A stretch of DNA of 64,000 nt, taken from contig CAVVVC010000004.1 in assembly GCA_963751595.1 (NCBI GenBank), forward strand, positions 1 through 64,000, in the 5' to 3' direction. The notes under the pieces are model-generated. The model was not told the origin of the DNA. It ran no database searches and saw only the letters and a list, made by a program, of their open reading frames with translations. Below, in pieces: positions 54,240-63,793 of this stretch; positions within the stretch are counted from its first letter, which is position 1, and each line of letters starts with the position of its first letter. The position numbers and the translations under genes are program-made. Source of the DNA: JAHEGP01 sp963751595 (GTDB taxonomy: Bacteria; Pseudomonadota; Gammaproteobacteria; Pseudomonadales; JAHEGP01).

Positions 54240-55583
54240 GTGCGTATAGTTATCGTAGGTACCGGATATGTCGGTCTGGTAACCGGGACCTGCTTTGCAG
54301 AGATGGGCAATCATGTCACCTGCGTTGATATCGATCGGGGCAAAATCGAAGCACTGCGCAAGGGCAAGATCCCTATCTATGAGCCAGGCCTGGAGGCGAT
54401 GGTCCTGCAAAATGCGGACGCGGGGTTCCTGGCGTTCTCCACCGATCTCGAGGGCGCCATGCGGGATGCTGAGTTCGTCTTCATCGCCGTGGGGACGCCG
54501 CCGGGCGCAGATGGCGCTGCCGATCTCAGCTTCGTACTTTCCGTTGCCGGCGAAATAGGCCGGTGTATTGACCATTACATGGTGGTGGTCGACAAGTCCA
54601 CCGTCCCCGTGGGAACCGCCGAAAAAGTTCAGGCAGCGATCCAGGCTGAACTCGACCAGCGCGGCGTCGAGATTCCCTTTGATGTGGTCAGCAACCCGGA
54701 GTTTCTGAAAGAAGGTGCGGCCATTGAAGATTTCATTCGCCCGGACCGCGTGGTGATCGGCACCGGTAGTGCCAGAGCCGAGGAGAAAATGCAGCAGTTA
54801 TACGCACCCTTCCTGCGCAACCACGATCGCATTCTGTTCATGGGAGTACGGGATGCAGAAATGACCAAGTATGCGGCGAATGCCATGCTTGCGACCAAAA
54901 TCTCGTTCATGAACGAAATCGCTGCCGTTTGCGACCACCTGAAGGTTGATGTCGAGAACGTTCGCAAGGGGATTGGTTCCGACAGACGCATTGGCTATTC
55001 CTTTATTTATCCCGGCTGCGGCTACGGTGGCTCTTGCTTTCCCAAGGACGTCAGTGCGGTGATTCATATGGCTCGGCAACACCAGTTGGAGCCCGGAGTG
55101 CTGACATCGGTCGAGGCGCGCAACCGGCTGCAAAAGCGCATCCTTTTCGAGAAAATCGAGCATCACTTCGGCGGTGAGCTGAAGGGGCGTAAATTCGGGA
55201 TTTGGGGGCTGGCTTTCAAGCCGGGAACAGACGATATGCGCGAGGCTTCCAGCATTGTCCTGATCAATGCGCTGCTGGAGGCGGGGGCACGGGTAGAGGC
55301 CTACGACCCGGTGGCCTTCGATACCGCGCGTCTGGAGTTTGATTCGAGCTGGTTTGAAAGTGGGCAATTGAGCTTTAACAAGTACCAGTATGACGTGCTG
55401 AAAGATGCAGATGCCATGGTACTTGTCACTGAGTGGAAACGTTTCCGCCAGCCTGACTTCGATGCAATGAAAGATTTGATGAAAAGTCACGTTCTGTTTG
55501 ATGGTCGCAACCAGTATGAGCCCGAAGTTCTTACGCAACATGGTTTCACCTACTATGCCATTGGGCGCAGCAATCAGGGCTGA
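54240..55583 (+). CDS. ugd: UDP-glucose 6-dehydrogenase
   Basis: Oxidises UDP-glucose to UDP-glucuronate with two NAD. 447 residues: Rossmann motif VGTGYVGLVTGTCFAEMGNH at the start, the central DKSTVPVGT and EFLKEGAAIEDF, and the catalytic cysteine 266 in YGGSCFPKD. GTG start after GGAGGAA. It feeds the epimerase on the opposite strand and, with galU next door, forms a UDP-sugar supply set for cell-surface polysaccharide. Confidence 0.95.
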   Translation: MRIVIVGTGYVGLVTGTCFAEMGNHVTCVDIDRGKIEALRKGKIPIYEPGLEAMVLQNADAGFLAFSTDLEGAMRDAEFVFIAVGTPPGADGAADLSFVLSVAGEIGRCIDHYMVVVDKSTVPVGTAEKVQAAIQAELDQRGVEIPFDVVSNPEFLKEGAAIEDFIRPDRVVIGTGSARAEEKMQQLYAPFLRNHDRILFMGVRDAEMTKYAANAMLATKISFMNEIAAVCDHLKVDVENVRKGIGSDRRIGYSFIYPGCGYGGSCFPKDVSAVIHMARQHQLEPGVLTSVEARNRLQKRILFEKIEHHFGGELKGRKFGIWGLAFKPGTDDMREASSIVLINALLEAGARVEAYDPVAFDTARLEFDSSWFESGQLSFNKYQYDVLKDADAMVLVTEWKRFRQPDFDAMKDLMKSHVLFDGRNQYEPEVLTQHGFTYYAIGRSNQG

Positions 55584-55603
55584 CCGGGATTCTCAGGTGT
55601 TTT

Positions 55604-55631
55604 TTGCGTTTTTTATTGCGACCGTTAGACT
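55604..55631 (+). promoter_or_regulatory. Possible promoter of galU
   Basis: TTGCGT, 16-bp spacer, TAGACT in the 161-bp gap after ugd. It would give a leader of about 105 bases. Fair match only. Confidence 0.35.
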
Positions 55632-55744
55632 AGTAAGAGGTGCGGGCGCTCCTTTTGGGAGATAAACTGGTCCGGCCATTGCCTCTGAAACAGTGCCAAC
55701 GCGCTTTGAACGGCTAAATTCCAAAGCTTTTCAGGATACTCATT

Positions 55745-56587
55745 ATGATCAAGAAATGTTTGTTCCCGGTCGCGGGTTACGGTACGCGCTTTCTGCCTGC
55801 CACCAAGGCCATGCCCAAGGAAATGCTGCCGGTTGTCAGCAAGCCGCTGGTGCAATACGCCGTCGAAGAAGCAATCGAAGGTGGCATGAGTGAAATGGCC
55901 TTCGTCACGGGCCGTGGGAAAAGCGCGATCACTGATCACTTCGACTTCAGCTACGAACTCGAAACGCAGATTCGCGGCACCGGAAAAGAGGAATACCTGG
56001 CCAGTATTCGCCAGGTGCTGAATTCGGCAACCTTTTCCTTCACCCGCCAGCGCGAAATGAAAGGCCTGGGTCATGCGATATACACCGCAAAAACATTGAT
56101 TGGCAACGAGCCCTTCGGCGTGATCCTGGCGGACGATCTGTGCATGAACGCCAACGGCACCGGGGTCATGGGTCAAATGGCGCGGCTCTACAAGCAGTTT
56201 CGCTGCTCCATTGTCGCCATCATGGAAGTGCCCGAGGACCAGGTCCATAAATACGGGGTTATCGCCGGCGAGTGCATGAAGGAGGGGTTGTTTCGGGTAG
56301 AGGACATGGTCGAGAAGCCCAGTAAGGAAGAGGCCCCCTCTAATCTGGCAATTATCGGCCGCTACATTCTCACGCCGGACATCTTTGACATTATCAAGGA
56401 TACCCCCGCCGGCAAGAACGGTGAGGTACAGATTACCGATGCACTGCTCAAGCAGGCTCGCGAGGGTTGTGTCATGGCCTACAAATTTCAGGGAACGCGG
56501 TTTGATTGCGGCAGCATCGATGGCTTTGTCGAGGCGACGAACTACGTCTACGAGAATATTTACCTGAAAACTGGTGTTTCGGGATAA
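55745..56587 (+). CDS. galU: UTP-glucose-1-phosphate uridylyltransferase
   Basis: Makes UDP-glucose from glucose-1-phosphate and UTP. 280 residues with FPVAGYGTRFLPATKAMPKE and MLPVVSKPLVQYAVEEA at the nucleotide-binding end, LADDLCMN for metal binding, and VEKPSKEEAPSNLAIIGRY. Six bases separate its stop from the next gene, so they share an operon. Confidence 0.96.
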   Translation: MIKKCLFPVAGYGTRFLPATKAMPKEMLPVVSKPLVQYAVEEAIEGGMSEMAFVTGRGKSAITDHFDFSYELETQIRGTGKEEYLASIRQVLNSATFSFTRQREMKGLGHAIYTAKTLIGNEPFGVILADDLCMNANGTGVMGQMARLYKQFRCSIVAIMEVPEDQVHKYGVIAGECMKEGLFRVEDMVEKPSKEEAPSNLAIIGRYILTPDIFDIIKDTPAGKNGEVQITDALLKQAREGCVMAYKFQGTRFDCGSIDGFVEATNYVYENIYLKTGVSG

Positions 56588-56593
56588 GGAATC

Positions 56594-57943
56594 ATGGGTG
56601 GGGAATTCAGCTGCTTTAAAGCCTATGATATCCGTGGCCGGGTACCAGACCAGCTCAATGAGGATATTGCCTACCGTATCGGCCGGGCCTATGCCGATGT
56701 GGTCGAGCCGCGATCAGTCGCGGTGGGTTACGATATTCGCCTCAGCAGCCCCGGCCTCTGCAGCGCGCTCAGCCAGGGGCTGATGGACGCTGGTGTTGAT
56801 GTTCTCTCGATAGGGCAATGTGGAACGGAAGAAATTTATTTCGCGGCTTTCCATGAAGACGTGGATGGCGGGATTGTGGTAACGGCGAGTCATAATCCTG
56901 CTGATTACAACGGTATGAAGCTGGTTCGCAAAGGCGCTCGGCCTGTCAGTGGCGATACCGGCCTGTTCGAAATCAAGGCCCTGGCAGAGGCGGCTGACTT
57001 CAGGAGGGTTGGGGAGGGGCGGCTGCGGTCGGTTGATATCCGCGCTGCGTATATACAACACCTGCTGACATACCTCGACGTCAGTGCGCAAAAACCCCTG
57101 AAAATCGTCGTTAATGCCGGCAACGGTGGTGCCGGGGCCGTGATTGATGCCCTGGAACCGCATTTGCCTTTCGAGTTCATCAAACTCTACCATCAGCCCG
57201 ATGGCAGTTTCCCCCACGGTGTTCCCAACCCCCTTTTGCCTGAAAACAGGGCGCCCACCAGTGATGCCGTGCGCGCCCACGGCGCTGATCTGGGTATCGC
57301 CTGGGACGGCGATTTCGACCGCTGTTTTTTCTTTGATGAGACAGGCAATTTTGTCGAGGGCTATTACCTGGTGGGCCTGCTGGCCGATGCCATACTACGC
57401 CGCAACCCAGGCGAAAAAGTGGTGCACGACCCTCGCTTGACCTGGAATACGGTCGATATGATCGAGGCGCTCGGAGGAGTGGCAGTGCAGAGCAAGACCG
57501 GTCACGCTTTCATCAAGGAGAGAATGCGCAGTGAGGATGCGGTTTACGGCGGTGAGATGAGTGCTCACCATTACTTCCGGGACTTTGCCTACTGCGACAG
57601 CGGCATGATTCCCTGGTTGATGGTTTGTCAATTGATGCTGGAAACCGGTAAGACGCTATCCGAACTGGTGGCCAGTCGAGCTGCGGCGTTCCCGGTGAGC
57701 GGTGAAATCAACAGCGAAGTAGCCGATCCTGCGGCCTTGTTGGAGCAGATTGAGCATCATTATCGAGCGTCGGCCTTGAATGTGGAGCACATTGACGGCC
57801 TCAGTATGGAATTCTCAAAGTGGCGCTTTAATGTTCGCATGTCCAATACCGAGCCCGTCGTGCGACTCAATGTAGAGAGCCGCGCAGACGGGGCGCTGAT
57901 GGAAGCGAAAACGACAGAGCTACTGGCAATGATCAGGGGCTAG
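56594..57943 (+). CDS. manB: Phosphomannomutase / phosphoglucomutase
   Basis: Alpha-D-phosphohexomutase that interconverts 6- and 1-phosphates of mannose or glucose. 449 residues: FKAYDIRGRVPDQLNEDIAY, the active-site serine 99 in TASHNP, the metal loop DGDFDR near residue 237, sugar-binding GGEMSAHHYF and the phosphate loop RMSNTEPVVRLNVE. It resembles CpsG/ManB most by the GTEEIYFA block, so mannose is likely, but dual use with glucose is common and would suit galU. Confidence 0.92.
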   Translation: MGGEFSCFKAYDIRGRVPDQLNEDIAYRIGRAYADVVEPRSVAVGYDIRLSSPGLCSALSQGLMDAGVDVLSIGQCGTEEIYFAAFHEDVDGGIVVTASHNPADYNGMKLVRKGARPVSGDTGLFEIKALAEAADFRRVGEGRLRSVDIRAAYIQHLLTYLDVSAQKPLKIVVNAGNGGAGAVIDALEPHLPFEFIKLYHQPDGSFPHGVPNPLLPENRAPTSDAVRAHGADLGIAWDGDFDRCFFFDETGNFVEGYYLVGLLADAILRRNPGEKVVHDPRLTWNTVDMIEALGGVAVQSKTGHAFIKERMRSEDAVYGGEMSAHHYFRDFAYCDSGMIPWLMVCQLMLETGKTLSELVASRAAAFPVSGEINSEVADPAALLEQIEHHYRASALNVEHIDGLSMEFSKWRFNVRMSNTEPVVRLNVESRADGALMEAKTTELLAMIRG

Positions 57944-57995
57944 TGCTGTCAGTCAGCGGGCTTTCAAACGTCTTTTAATCAAGGGTAGCCGGAAC

Positions 57996-59003
57996 TCATG
58001 CCCGGTAATAATCGCGGTACCAGTCCACAAATCGCGCGACTCCGGTTTCGATCGTTGTCTGGGGTTGATAGCCGACGCCCTCGATCAATGAGGTGACGTC
58101 AGCAAAGGTCTCCGGCACATCACCTGGCTGCATGGGAAGGAAATTTTTCTCCGCCCGGACGCCGAGGCAATCTTCCAGAACCTCTATGTAGCGATTGAGC
58201 TCTACCGGTCGATTGCTGCCAATGTTGTACAAGCGCCAGGGCGCACTGGAGCTTGAAGGGTCTGGATTATCGCCCTTCCAGTCGGGGTTGGCCAAAGCGA
58301 CATGGTCCAGGGTGCGGACGATGCCCTCGACAATGTCGTCGATGTAGGTAAAGTCCCGTCGGTGGTGGCCGTAGTTGTAGACGTCTATCGGTTCGCCCGC
58401 GAGTATTTTTCGGGTAAACGTCATCAGTGCCATATCGGGGCGTGTCCACGGCCCGTAGACGGTAAAAAAGCGCAGGCCGCTCATCGGGATTCTGAACAGG
58501 TGGCTGTAGCAGTGTGCCATCACCTCATTGGACTTCTTGGTCGCGGCGTAGAGACTAAGCGGGTGGTCTACGCCTTGCTGCACCGAATAGGGCATGCGGG
58601 TATTGGCGCCGTATACGGAGCTGGTCGAGGCGTATACCAGGTGCTCCACCCCGGTTTGGCGGCATCCCTCGAGAATATTGAGGAAGCCGGCAACGTTGGT
58701 TTGCACGTAAATCCGAGGGTTCTCCAGCGAGTAGCGTACCCCCGGCTGGGCCGCGAGGTGGACAACGCGCTGGGGCTGGTGGCGCCGGAAGATATCGCCC
58801 ATGGCGCCCGGGTCTTCGATATCTTCGACAATGCCGGTGAAGTTGGCATTGCCCAGCAGCGGCGTCAGCCGATCTCTCTTGAGCTGGACATCATAGTAGT
58901 CGCTGAGGTTGTCGATCCCGATCACCTGGTCGCCCCGCTCCAGCAGGGTTGCCGCGACGGCTGAGCCGATAAAGCCGGCGCTGCCGGTTACCAGAACACG
59001 CAT
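57996..59003 (-). CDS. UDP-glucuronate 4-epimerase-like enzyme
   Basis: NAD-dependent extended SDR of 335 residues: cofactor motif GSAGFIGSAVAATLLERGD, Ser in ASTSSVYGAN, catalytic Tyr/Lys in YAATKKSNE. The block VRYSLENPRIYVQTNVAGFLN and FTVYGPWTRPDMALMTFTRK is typical of enzymes turning UDP-glucuronate into UDP-galacturonate. It abuts the next gene upstream with no gap and is probably cotranscribed with it. UDP-N-acetylglucosaminuronate as substrate cannot be excluded, since the partner is a TviB-type enzyme. Confidence 0.88.
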   Translation of the reverse strand: MRVLVTGSAGFIGSAVAATLLERGDQVIGIDNLSDYYDVQLKRDRLTPLLGNANFTGIVEDIEDPGAMGDIFRRHQPQRVVHLAAQPGVRYSLENPRIYVQTNVAGFLNILEGCRQTGVEHLVYASTSSVYGANTRMPYSVQQGVDHPLSLYAATKKSNEVMAHCYSHLFRIPMSGLRFFTVYGPWTRPDMALMTFTRKILAGEPIDVYNYGHHRRDFTYIDDIVEGIVRTLDHVALANPDWKGDNPDPSSSSAPWRLYNIGSNRPVELNRYIEVLEDCLGVRAEKNFLPMQPGDVPETFADVTSLIEGVGYQPQTTIETGVARFVDWYRDYYRA

Positions 59004-60308
59004 TTACAGCCTCCCGTCCACGACATCCTTGGGCAACAGGTATTTGATGTCGTAAATAACATTGGTTTCCTTACCCAGTCGGCGAATACCGTCGATGCTC
59101 ATTTCTTTGAATTGCTGGTGCGCCACGGCTACCACGATGGCATCATACTTTCCCTGCTCAGGCTCGGTTACAACCTCAACGCCGTAAAGTGCCCGGCACT
59201 CGTCAGCATCGACCCAGGGGTCGTAGACATCAACGATGGCATTGTTACTCTGCAATTCCCTGACGATATCGATGACACGAGTATTACGCAGGTCGGGGCA
59301 GTTTTCCTTGAAGGCCAGGCCAAGTACCAGAATGTTGGAATCTACAATATGGATACGCTTTTGGGTCATCAAACGCATGACTTCAATAGAAACCGTATTG
59401 CCCACCGATTCGTTGACCTGACGAGCGGCAGAGATAATTCGGGGCTCAAAGCCCGCTCGCTCGGCCTTGGTCACCAGATAGTAAGGATCGACGCCGATAC
59501 AGTGGCCACCCACCAATCCTGGCTTGAATGGCAAAAAATTCCACTTGGTGCCCGCAGCCTGCAAAACATCGTTGGTATCGATACCGAGGCGCTTGAAAAT
59601 CAGCGCCAGTTCGTTGACCAGCGCTATGTTGACGTCCCGCTGCACGTTTTCGATAACCTTGGCCGCCTCCGCCACCGCAATAGAGGAGGCCTTGTGGGTG
59701 CCCGCGGTTACGATCAGGTTGTACAGTCGGTCGACAAACTCTGCCGCCGCCGGCGTCGAGCCCGAAGTGATTTTCGTGACATTGGTGAGTCGGTGTTCAC
59801 GATCCCCCGGGTTGATGCGCTCCGGACTGTAGCCGGTGAAAAAGTCGACATTGTGCACAAGCCCTGAATGATGCTCGATAATCGGTACACAAACCTCTTC
59901 GGTACAGCCAGGAAATACGGTGGACTCGAAGATGACAACACAGCCGCTGCGAATCACCTCGCCGACCAACTGGCTTGCGTTCTGCAGCGGGCTGAGGTCC
60001 GGTCGCTTGTCCTCATCGACCGGTGTCGGCACGGTTACGATGAAGACGTTGGCCGACCGCAGTGCTCCCTTGCTCGCGGTGAACACCAGTTTGGCGGCAT
60101 CACGCAGTTCTTCGCTATCGGTTTCGCGGGTACTGTCAAAGCCGGACTCCAGCTCCCGCACGCGTTTGGCATTGATATCGTAGCCATAGGTAGCGAGTTG
60201 TTTGCCAAATTCCACCGCCAGGGGCAGGCCCACGTAGCCCAGCCCGATGATGGCAATTTTTACAGCTTCGTCACTGAGTGGCGATAGGGTGAGAACAGAG
60301 GTGTTCAT
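59004..60308 (-). CDS. Nucleotide-sugar dehydrogenase, TviB/WbpO type
   Basis: Oxidises C6 of a UDP-sugar, most likely UDP-N-acetylhexosamine, to the uronate. 434 residues with IAIIGLGYVGLPLAVEFGKQ, VTVPTPVDEDKRPDLSPL, the YSPERINPGDREHRL signature, and the catalytic cysteine in KPGLVGGHCIGVDPYY. It differs clearly from Ugd at 54240, so the region has two distinct dehydrogenases. Its stop touches the start of the epimerase gene, as in the tviB-tviC pair of Vi antigen. Confidence 0.9.
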   Translation of the reverse strand: MNTSVLTLSPLSDEAVKIAIIGLGYVGLPLAVEFGKQLATYGYDINAKRVRELESGFDSTRETDSEELRDAAKLVFTASKGALRSANVFIVTVPTPVDEDKRPDLSPLQNASQLVGEVIRSGCVVIFESTVFPGCTEEVCVPIIEHHSGLVHNVDFFTGYSPERINPGDREHRLTNVTKITSGSTPAAAEFVDRLYNLIVTAGTHKASSIAVAEAAKVIENVQRDVNIALVNELALIFKRLGIDTNDVLQAAGTKWNFLPFKPGLVGGHCIGVDPYYLVTKAERAGFEPRIISAARQVNESVGNTVSIEVMRLMTQKRIHIVDSNILVLGLAFKENCPDLRNTRVIDIVRELQSNNAIVDVYDPWVDADECRALYGVEVVTEPEQGKYDAIVVAVAHQQFKEMSIDGIRRLGKETNVIYDIKYLLPKDVVDGRL

Positions 60309-60350
60309 GGGGTATCCAGAATTGACTTTAATGGGGAGATCGTGGAGGGG

Positions 60351-61976
60351 TCAGCTTTTGAACAGCTCTACCAGTGCGTTGGTGGAGGGATCAAAGCGGG
60401 CTGGCGCTTTGCCCTCCAATGCCGGATAAATCGACTGGCTAAGCTGCTTGCCCAGTTCCACGCCCCACTGATCGAAAGGGTTGATGTCCCAAAGCACGCT
60501 GCAAAAAAACGTCTTGTGCTCGTAGAGCGCTATCAATGCTCCAAGCACCGTCGGCGTCAGCTCGGGTAATACCAGGGTATTGCTGGGGCGGTTGCCCGGC
60601 ATTGCTTTGTGAGGAGCAAGGCGTTTTGCTTCTGATTCTTCCATGCCTTTGGCAAGCAACTCCTGCAAAACCTGCTGTGACGATTTGCCCTCCATGAGGG
60701 CCTTGCTTTGGGCCAGGCAATGGCTGGCGAGGCGCGTTGCCGATTCAGCGCTGGTACCGGGAAGGCGCCGGCAGAGGATGAAGTCGACAGGTACGATCCC
60801 GGTTCCCTGGTGCAGTAACTGATGGTAGGAGTGTTGCCCCTCAGTGCCCGACGTCCCCCACAGTACCGGCGCGGTTCTGTGTTTCACGGCGGTGCCGTCA
60901 CGACGGCATGACTTGCCGTTGCTTTCCATGACAAGCTGTTGTAGGTAGGCAGGGAGCAGCCTCAGTTGGTAGCTGTAGGGCACTATGGCTAGCGAGCAAT
61001 AGCCCAGAACGCTCGCATGCCAGAACTCCAGCGCCGCGAGCATTGCGGGCATATTCTGGCTGAATTCAGTTTCCCCGGCGTGCTGGTCCATCAGCCTCGC
61101 GCCCTCGAGCAACTGCTCGAAGCGTTCAGTGCCAATGGCGATCATCAACGCCAGGCCGCTACAAGACCAGAGCGAGTAGCGTCCGCCAATCCAGTCGGGC
61201 ACATCGAAAATGAGTTTTTGCTCAATTCCCAGGGCTTCCGCCTGCTCTTTATTGCCGGTAATCGCGGCAAAAGGCATCGTTCCCTGAGTGGTATCACGGT
61301 TCTGCTTTATCCACTCCATGGCCAGGCGAGCGTTGAAAAGGGTTTCCTCGGTAGAAAACGATTTTGAAGACACCAGGAAAAAGGTGGTGGCCGGATCGAG
61401 CTGCTCCAGGGTTGCCGCCAGCTCATTGCTGTCCAGGCTGGAGACATAGTGAACCCGGACCTTCGAGTCGACAAAGCTGGACAAGGCCTCACTTGCCATG
61501 CGTGGTCCGAGGTCAGAACCGCCAATCCCGATATTGACTACATCGCGGATGGCTGCGCCGTTTCCTCCCCGTCGCTCGCCTCGGTACAGGCTGTCGGCAA
61601 AGGCAGCAGCGCGGTGGTACTCCGTAACGATTCTGTCCGCCATGGGAGCAGGTTGCTTCCCTATGGCGGCGCGCACAGCGGTATGGAGTGCCGGTCTGTT
61701 CTCGGTGTTGTTGACCGGGTCGCCGCCAAGTTGCAGCTGCAGTCGATTCTGGGCATCGCAGCACTGAAAGAGGCCAGCGAGGGTGTCAAGCACCGGCGCG
61801 TCGATCCTGTTTTTGGAAAAATCCAGGAAAATTCCGCCAGCTGAACAAAGGCGCAGTCGGCCACAGCGCTCCGGGTCCGAGGCAAATAAAGCACGGGTAT
61901 CAAGTTGATCCAGCCGTGCAGCATGAGCCTGCAAATCCTCGAACAACGCTGTCGCCACAGTTTCTTTGTTGCTCAC
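60351..61976 (-). CDS. pgi: Glucose-6-phosphate isomerase
   Basis: Interconverts glucose-6-phosphate and fructose-6-phosphate. 541 residues (E. coli 549) with GIGGSDLGPRMASEAL, VSSKSFSTEETLFNA, the catalytic glutamate in LWGTSGTEGQHSYHQLLHQG, and HKAMPGNRPSNTL. GTG start. First gene of the minus-strand run pgi, TviB-type dehydrogenase, epimerase, placing hexose-phosphate flow next to UDP-sugar enzymes. Confidence 0.96.
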   Translation of the reverse strand: MSNKETVATALFEDLQAHAARLDQLDTRALFASDPERCGRLRLCSAGGIFLDFSKNRIDAPVLDTLAGLFQCCDAQNRLQLQLGGDPVNNTENRPALHTAVRAAIGKQPAPMADRIVTEYHRAAAFADSLYRGERRGGNGAAIRDVVNIGIGGSDLGPRMASEALSSFVDSKVRVHYVSSLDSNELAATLEQLDPATTFFLVSSKSFSTEETLFNARLAMEWIKQNRDTTQGTMPFAAITGNKEQAEALGIEQKLIFDVPDWIGGRYSLWSCSGLALMIAIGTERFEQLLEGARLMDQHAGETEFSQNMPAMLAALEFWHASVLGYCSLAIVPYSYQLRLLPAYLQQLVMESNGKSCRRDGTAVKHRTAPVLWGTSGTEGQHSYHQLLHQGTGIVPVDFILCRRLPGTSAESATRLASHCLAQSKALMEGKSSQQVLQELLAKGMEESEAKRLAPHKAMPGNRPSNTLVLPELTPTVLGALIALYEHKTFFCSVLWDINPFDQWGVELGKQLSQSIYPALEGKAPARFDPSTNALVELFKS

Positions 61977-62348
61977 CGGTCCATACCCCCAAAGTATGCC
62001 TAATTAAAGACTAAAGTCGGTGTGATCACAACAGCAGGGAGCAGAGTTTTCGGCGTTCCCTGGGCCGTGACAGCTCGCTGGCGAGGCGGGCGAGTGGATC
62101 AATCTCGTCAGCCAAATTAGCGCGTGCAGGTTAAACTCTGACAAAAAGCTGGTATGATGCGCGGCTAACTTTTTAGTCCTGCAGGTCTGTATCGTTCCGT
62201 GTGCTATATTGTTCAAATATCGTCCAATGGAGTTCTCACTGCATCGGCCAAAAATTTTCCCCAGCCTACGGCGTTATGCGGAACTTTGACAGGTCGGCGC
62301 GTACTCAATTTATTCTAAGCCTCCGGCTATAATCGAAGGGAATTGGGC
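61977..62348 (+). promoter_or_regulatory. Regulatory region upstream of the exopolysaccharide genes
   Basis: No gene in these 372 bases. Several plus-strand promoter candidates overlap: TTAAAC, 16 bp, TATGAT with GCGCGGC (62131-62158); a sigma-54-like TGGAGTTCTCACTGCA at 62228-62243 with correct GG-N10-GC spacing but a poor -24 block; TTGACA, 19 bp, TATTCT (62286-62316); and a TATAAT at 62328, probably too close to the start codon. CTGTATCGTTC at 62187-62197 also occurs twice ahead of the next gene. Confidence 0.45.
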
Positions 62349-63767
62349 GTGGCCCATATTCGTATATTCAAGCACTACATTCGAACGCCCTATGTGATTC
62401 TGGCTGCGCTGGAGGCTATCGCAATAGTCCTCTCGGTTTATCTGGCAGTCTACCTTCGGCACCTACTCGATCCGGCAAGGACCGATTACGATCCCGCTGG
62501 CCTGTTGATTCCTGCGCTTTGGGTCAGCTTCGTCCTGCTTTTTTGTAACCTGGCGATGTCCGTTTACGCCGCCCAGCTCAAGGAAGGTTTCTCCGGGATG
62601 GTGGTGCGCTCGCTGGTGAGTTTTTGCCTCCTGGGCAGTGTAGCGCTGTACCTCTCCAACCTTTTATTCCCCGGGGTAGCGCTGGCTTCCGGTATCACCA
62701 GTCTCGTGATTACGATTTCTCTGCTGCTGGTGTTGGCGATCCGGGTGGTGTTTTTCAGGATGGTTGATGCCGGGGCCCTGCGGCGGCGAGTGCTGATAAT
62801 CGGAGCCGGTGCTAAAGCGCGTCAGATCTGGGAAAACGTCTGCTTGTCTTCAGGGCAGCGTGCCTTCGAGCTGTTTGGCTTCGTGCCTTGCGGCGACGAG
62901 GAAATCAAGGTGGATGCCTCCCGGGTGCTGAAGTTTGACGAGAGTTTGCCTGTTTTCGCACTCAAGAACGGCATTGATGAGATTGTCGTAGCTCCAGACG
63001 ATCGCCGTTTGGGCTTTTCGGGCGCGGTTTCCATGGAGCAGTTGCTCGACTGCAAGATGAATGGGGCTGAAGTTCTTGAGGCCGTCACCTTCTGCGAAAA
63101 GGAATTGGGCCAGATCGAGCTGACCCTGCTTTATCCAGGTTGGCTGATATTCAGTGATGGCTTTCGGTTTAATGCCTTACGCACCTACACCAAGCGTGCC
63201 TTCGACCTGTTTGCCAGTACTTTGTTGCTGATTCTGGTGTGGCCCTTCATGCTGCTGACGGCTTTGGCCGTTGCCGCAGAGAGCGGTTTCCGCGACCCGG
63301 TTTTCTACCGCCAGATTCGTACTGGCCAGAATGGCATACCCTTCGGTTTGATGAAGTTTCGGAGCATGCGAGTTGACGCCGAGAAAGGGGGTGCCGTCTG
63401 GGCGAAACAGAACGACGATCGTGTGACCCGGGTCGGGAAGTTTATTCGCAGCACCCGACTCGACGAATTGCCCCAGATTTACAACATTCTGAAGGGTGAT
63501 ATGAGCTTTATCGGCCCGCGGCCAGAGCGGCCCGAGTTTGTGGCCGAGCTGGTAGCCCAGGTGCCCTACTACGATGAGCGACATCGGGTGAAGCCGGGAC
63601 TGATGGGGTGGGCACAACTTTGCTACCCCTACGGTGCTTCCATCGATGACGCCGCGCAGAAGCTTCGCTACGACCTTTATTACATCAAGAACCACAGTAT
63701 ACTGCTCGACCTCATGATCGTCGTCCAAACGGTCGAGGTGGTATTGGTGGGTAACGGGGTAAGATAA
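62349..63767 (+). CDS. epsB: EpsB-type priming sugar transferase, PEP-CTERM/XrtA associated
   Basis: Likely starts exopolysaccharide repeat units by moving a sugar-phosphate onto undecaprenyl phosphate in the inner membrane. From GTG 62349 it has 472 residues: N-terminal membrane helices (about 13-33, 47-66, 80-100, 105-130), a soluble Rossmann-like middle (RVLIIGAGAKARQIWE), another membrane segment near 280-305, and a C-terminal bacterial sugar transferase domain (KRAFDLFAS, YRQIRTGQNGIPFGLMKFRS, TRLDELPQIYNILKGDMSFI, GPRPERPEF). The start RIFKHYIRTPYVILAALEA matches the PEP-CTERM-associated EpsB subtype as I recall it. TTG at 62343 is an alternative start; AAGGGA suits GTG better. Confidence 0.85.
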   Translation: MAHIRIFKHYIRTPYVILAALEAIAIVLSVYLAVYLRHLLDPARTDYDPAGLLIPALWVSFVLLFCNLAMSVYAAQLKEGFSGMVVRSLVSFCLLGSVALYLSNLLFPGVALASGITSLVITISLLLVLAIRVVFFRMVDAGALRRRVLIIGAGAKARQIWENVCLSSGQRAFELFGFVPCGDEEIKVDASRVLKFDESLPVFALKNGIDEIVVAPDDRRLGFSGAVSMEQLLDCKMNGAEVLEAVTFCEKELGQIELTLLYPGWLIFSDGFRFNALRTYTKRAFDLFASTLLLILVWPFMLLTALAVAAESGFRDPVFYRQIRTGQNGIPFGLMKFRSMRVDAEKGGAVWAKQNDDRVTRVGKFIRSTRLDELPQIYNILKGDMSFIGPRPERPEFVAELVAQVPYYDERHRVKPGLMGWAQLCYPYGASIDDAAQKLRYDLYYIKNHSILLDLMIVVQTVEVVLVGNGVR

Positions 63768-63793
63768 CGCCGCTGGCGCAGGTTTCCCCTGGT

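Noticed and set aside
53765..54328. 187-codon plus-strand frame spanning the fabA-ugd gap
   Set aside because: It overlaps the start regions of fabA and ugd and both divergent promoters, has no ribosome binding site, and its translation resembles no protein I know.
58302..59867. Plus-strand frames of 220 and 251 codons opposite the epimerase and TviB-type dehydrogenase
   Set aside because: Both strands are open because of codon bias, but only the minus-strand products match known enzyme motifs throughout.
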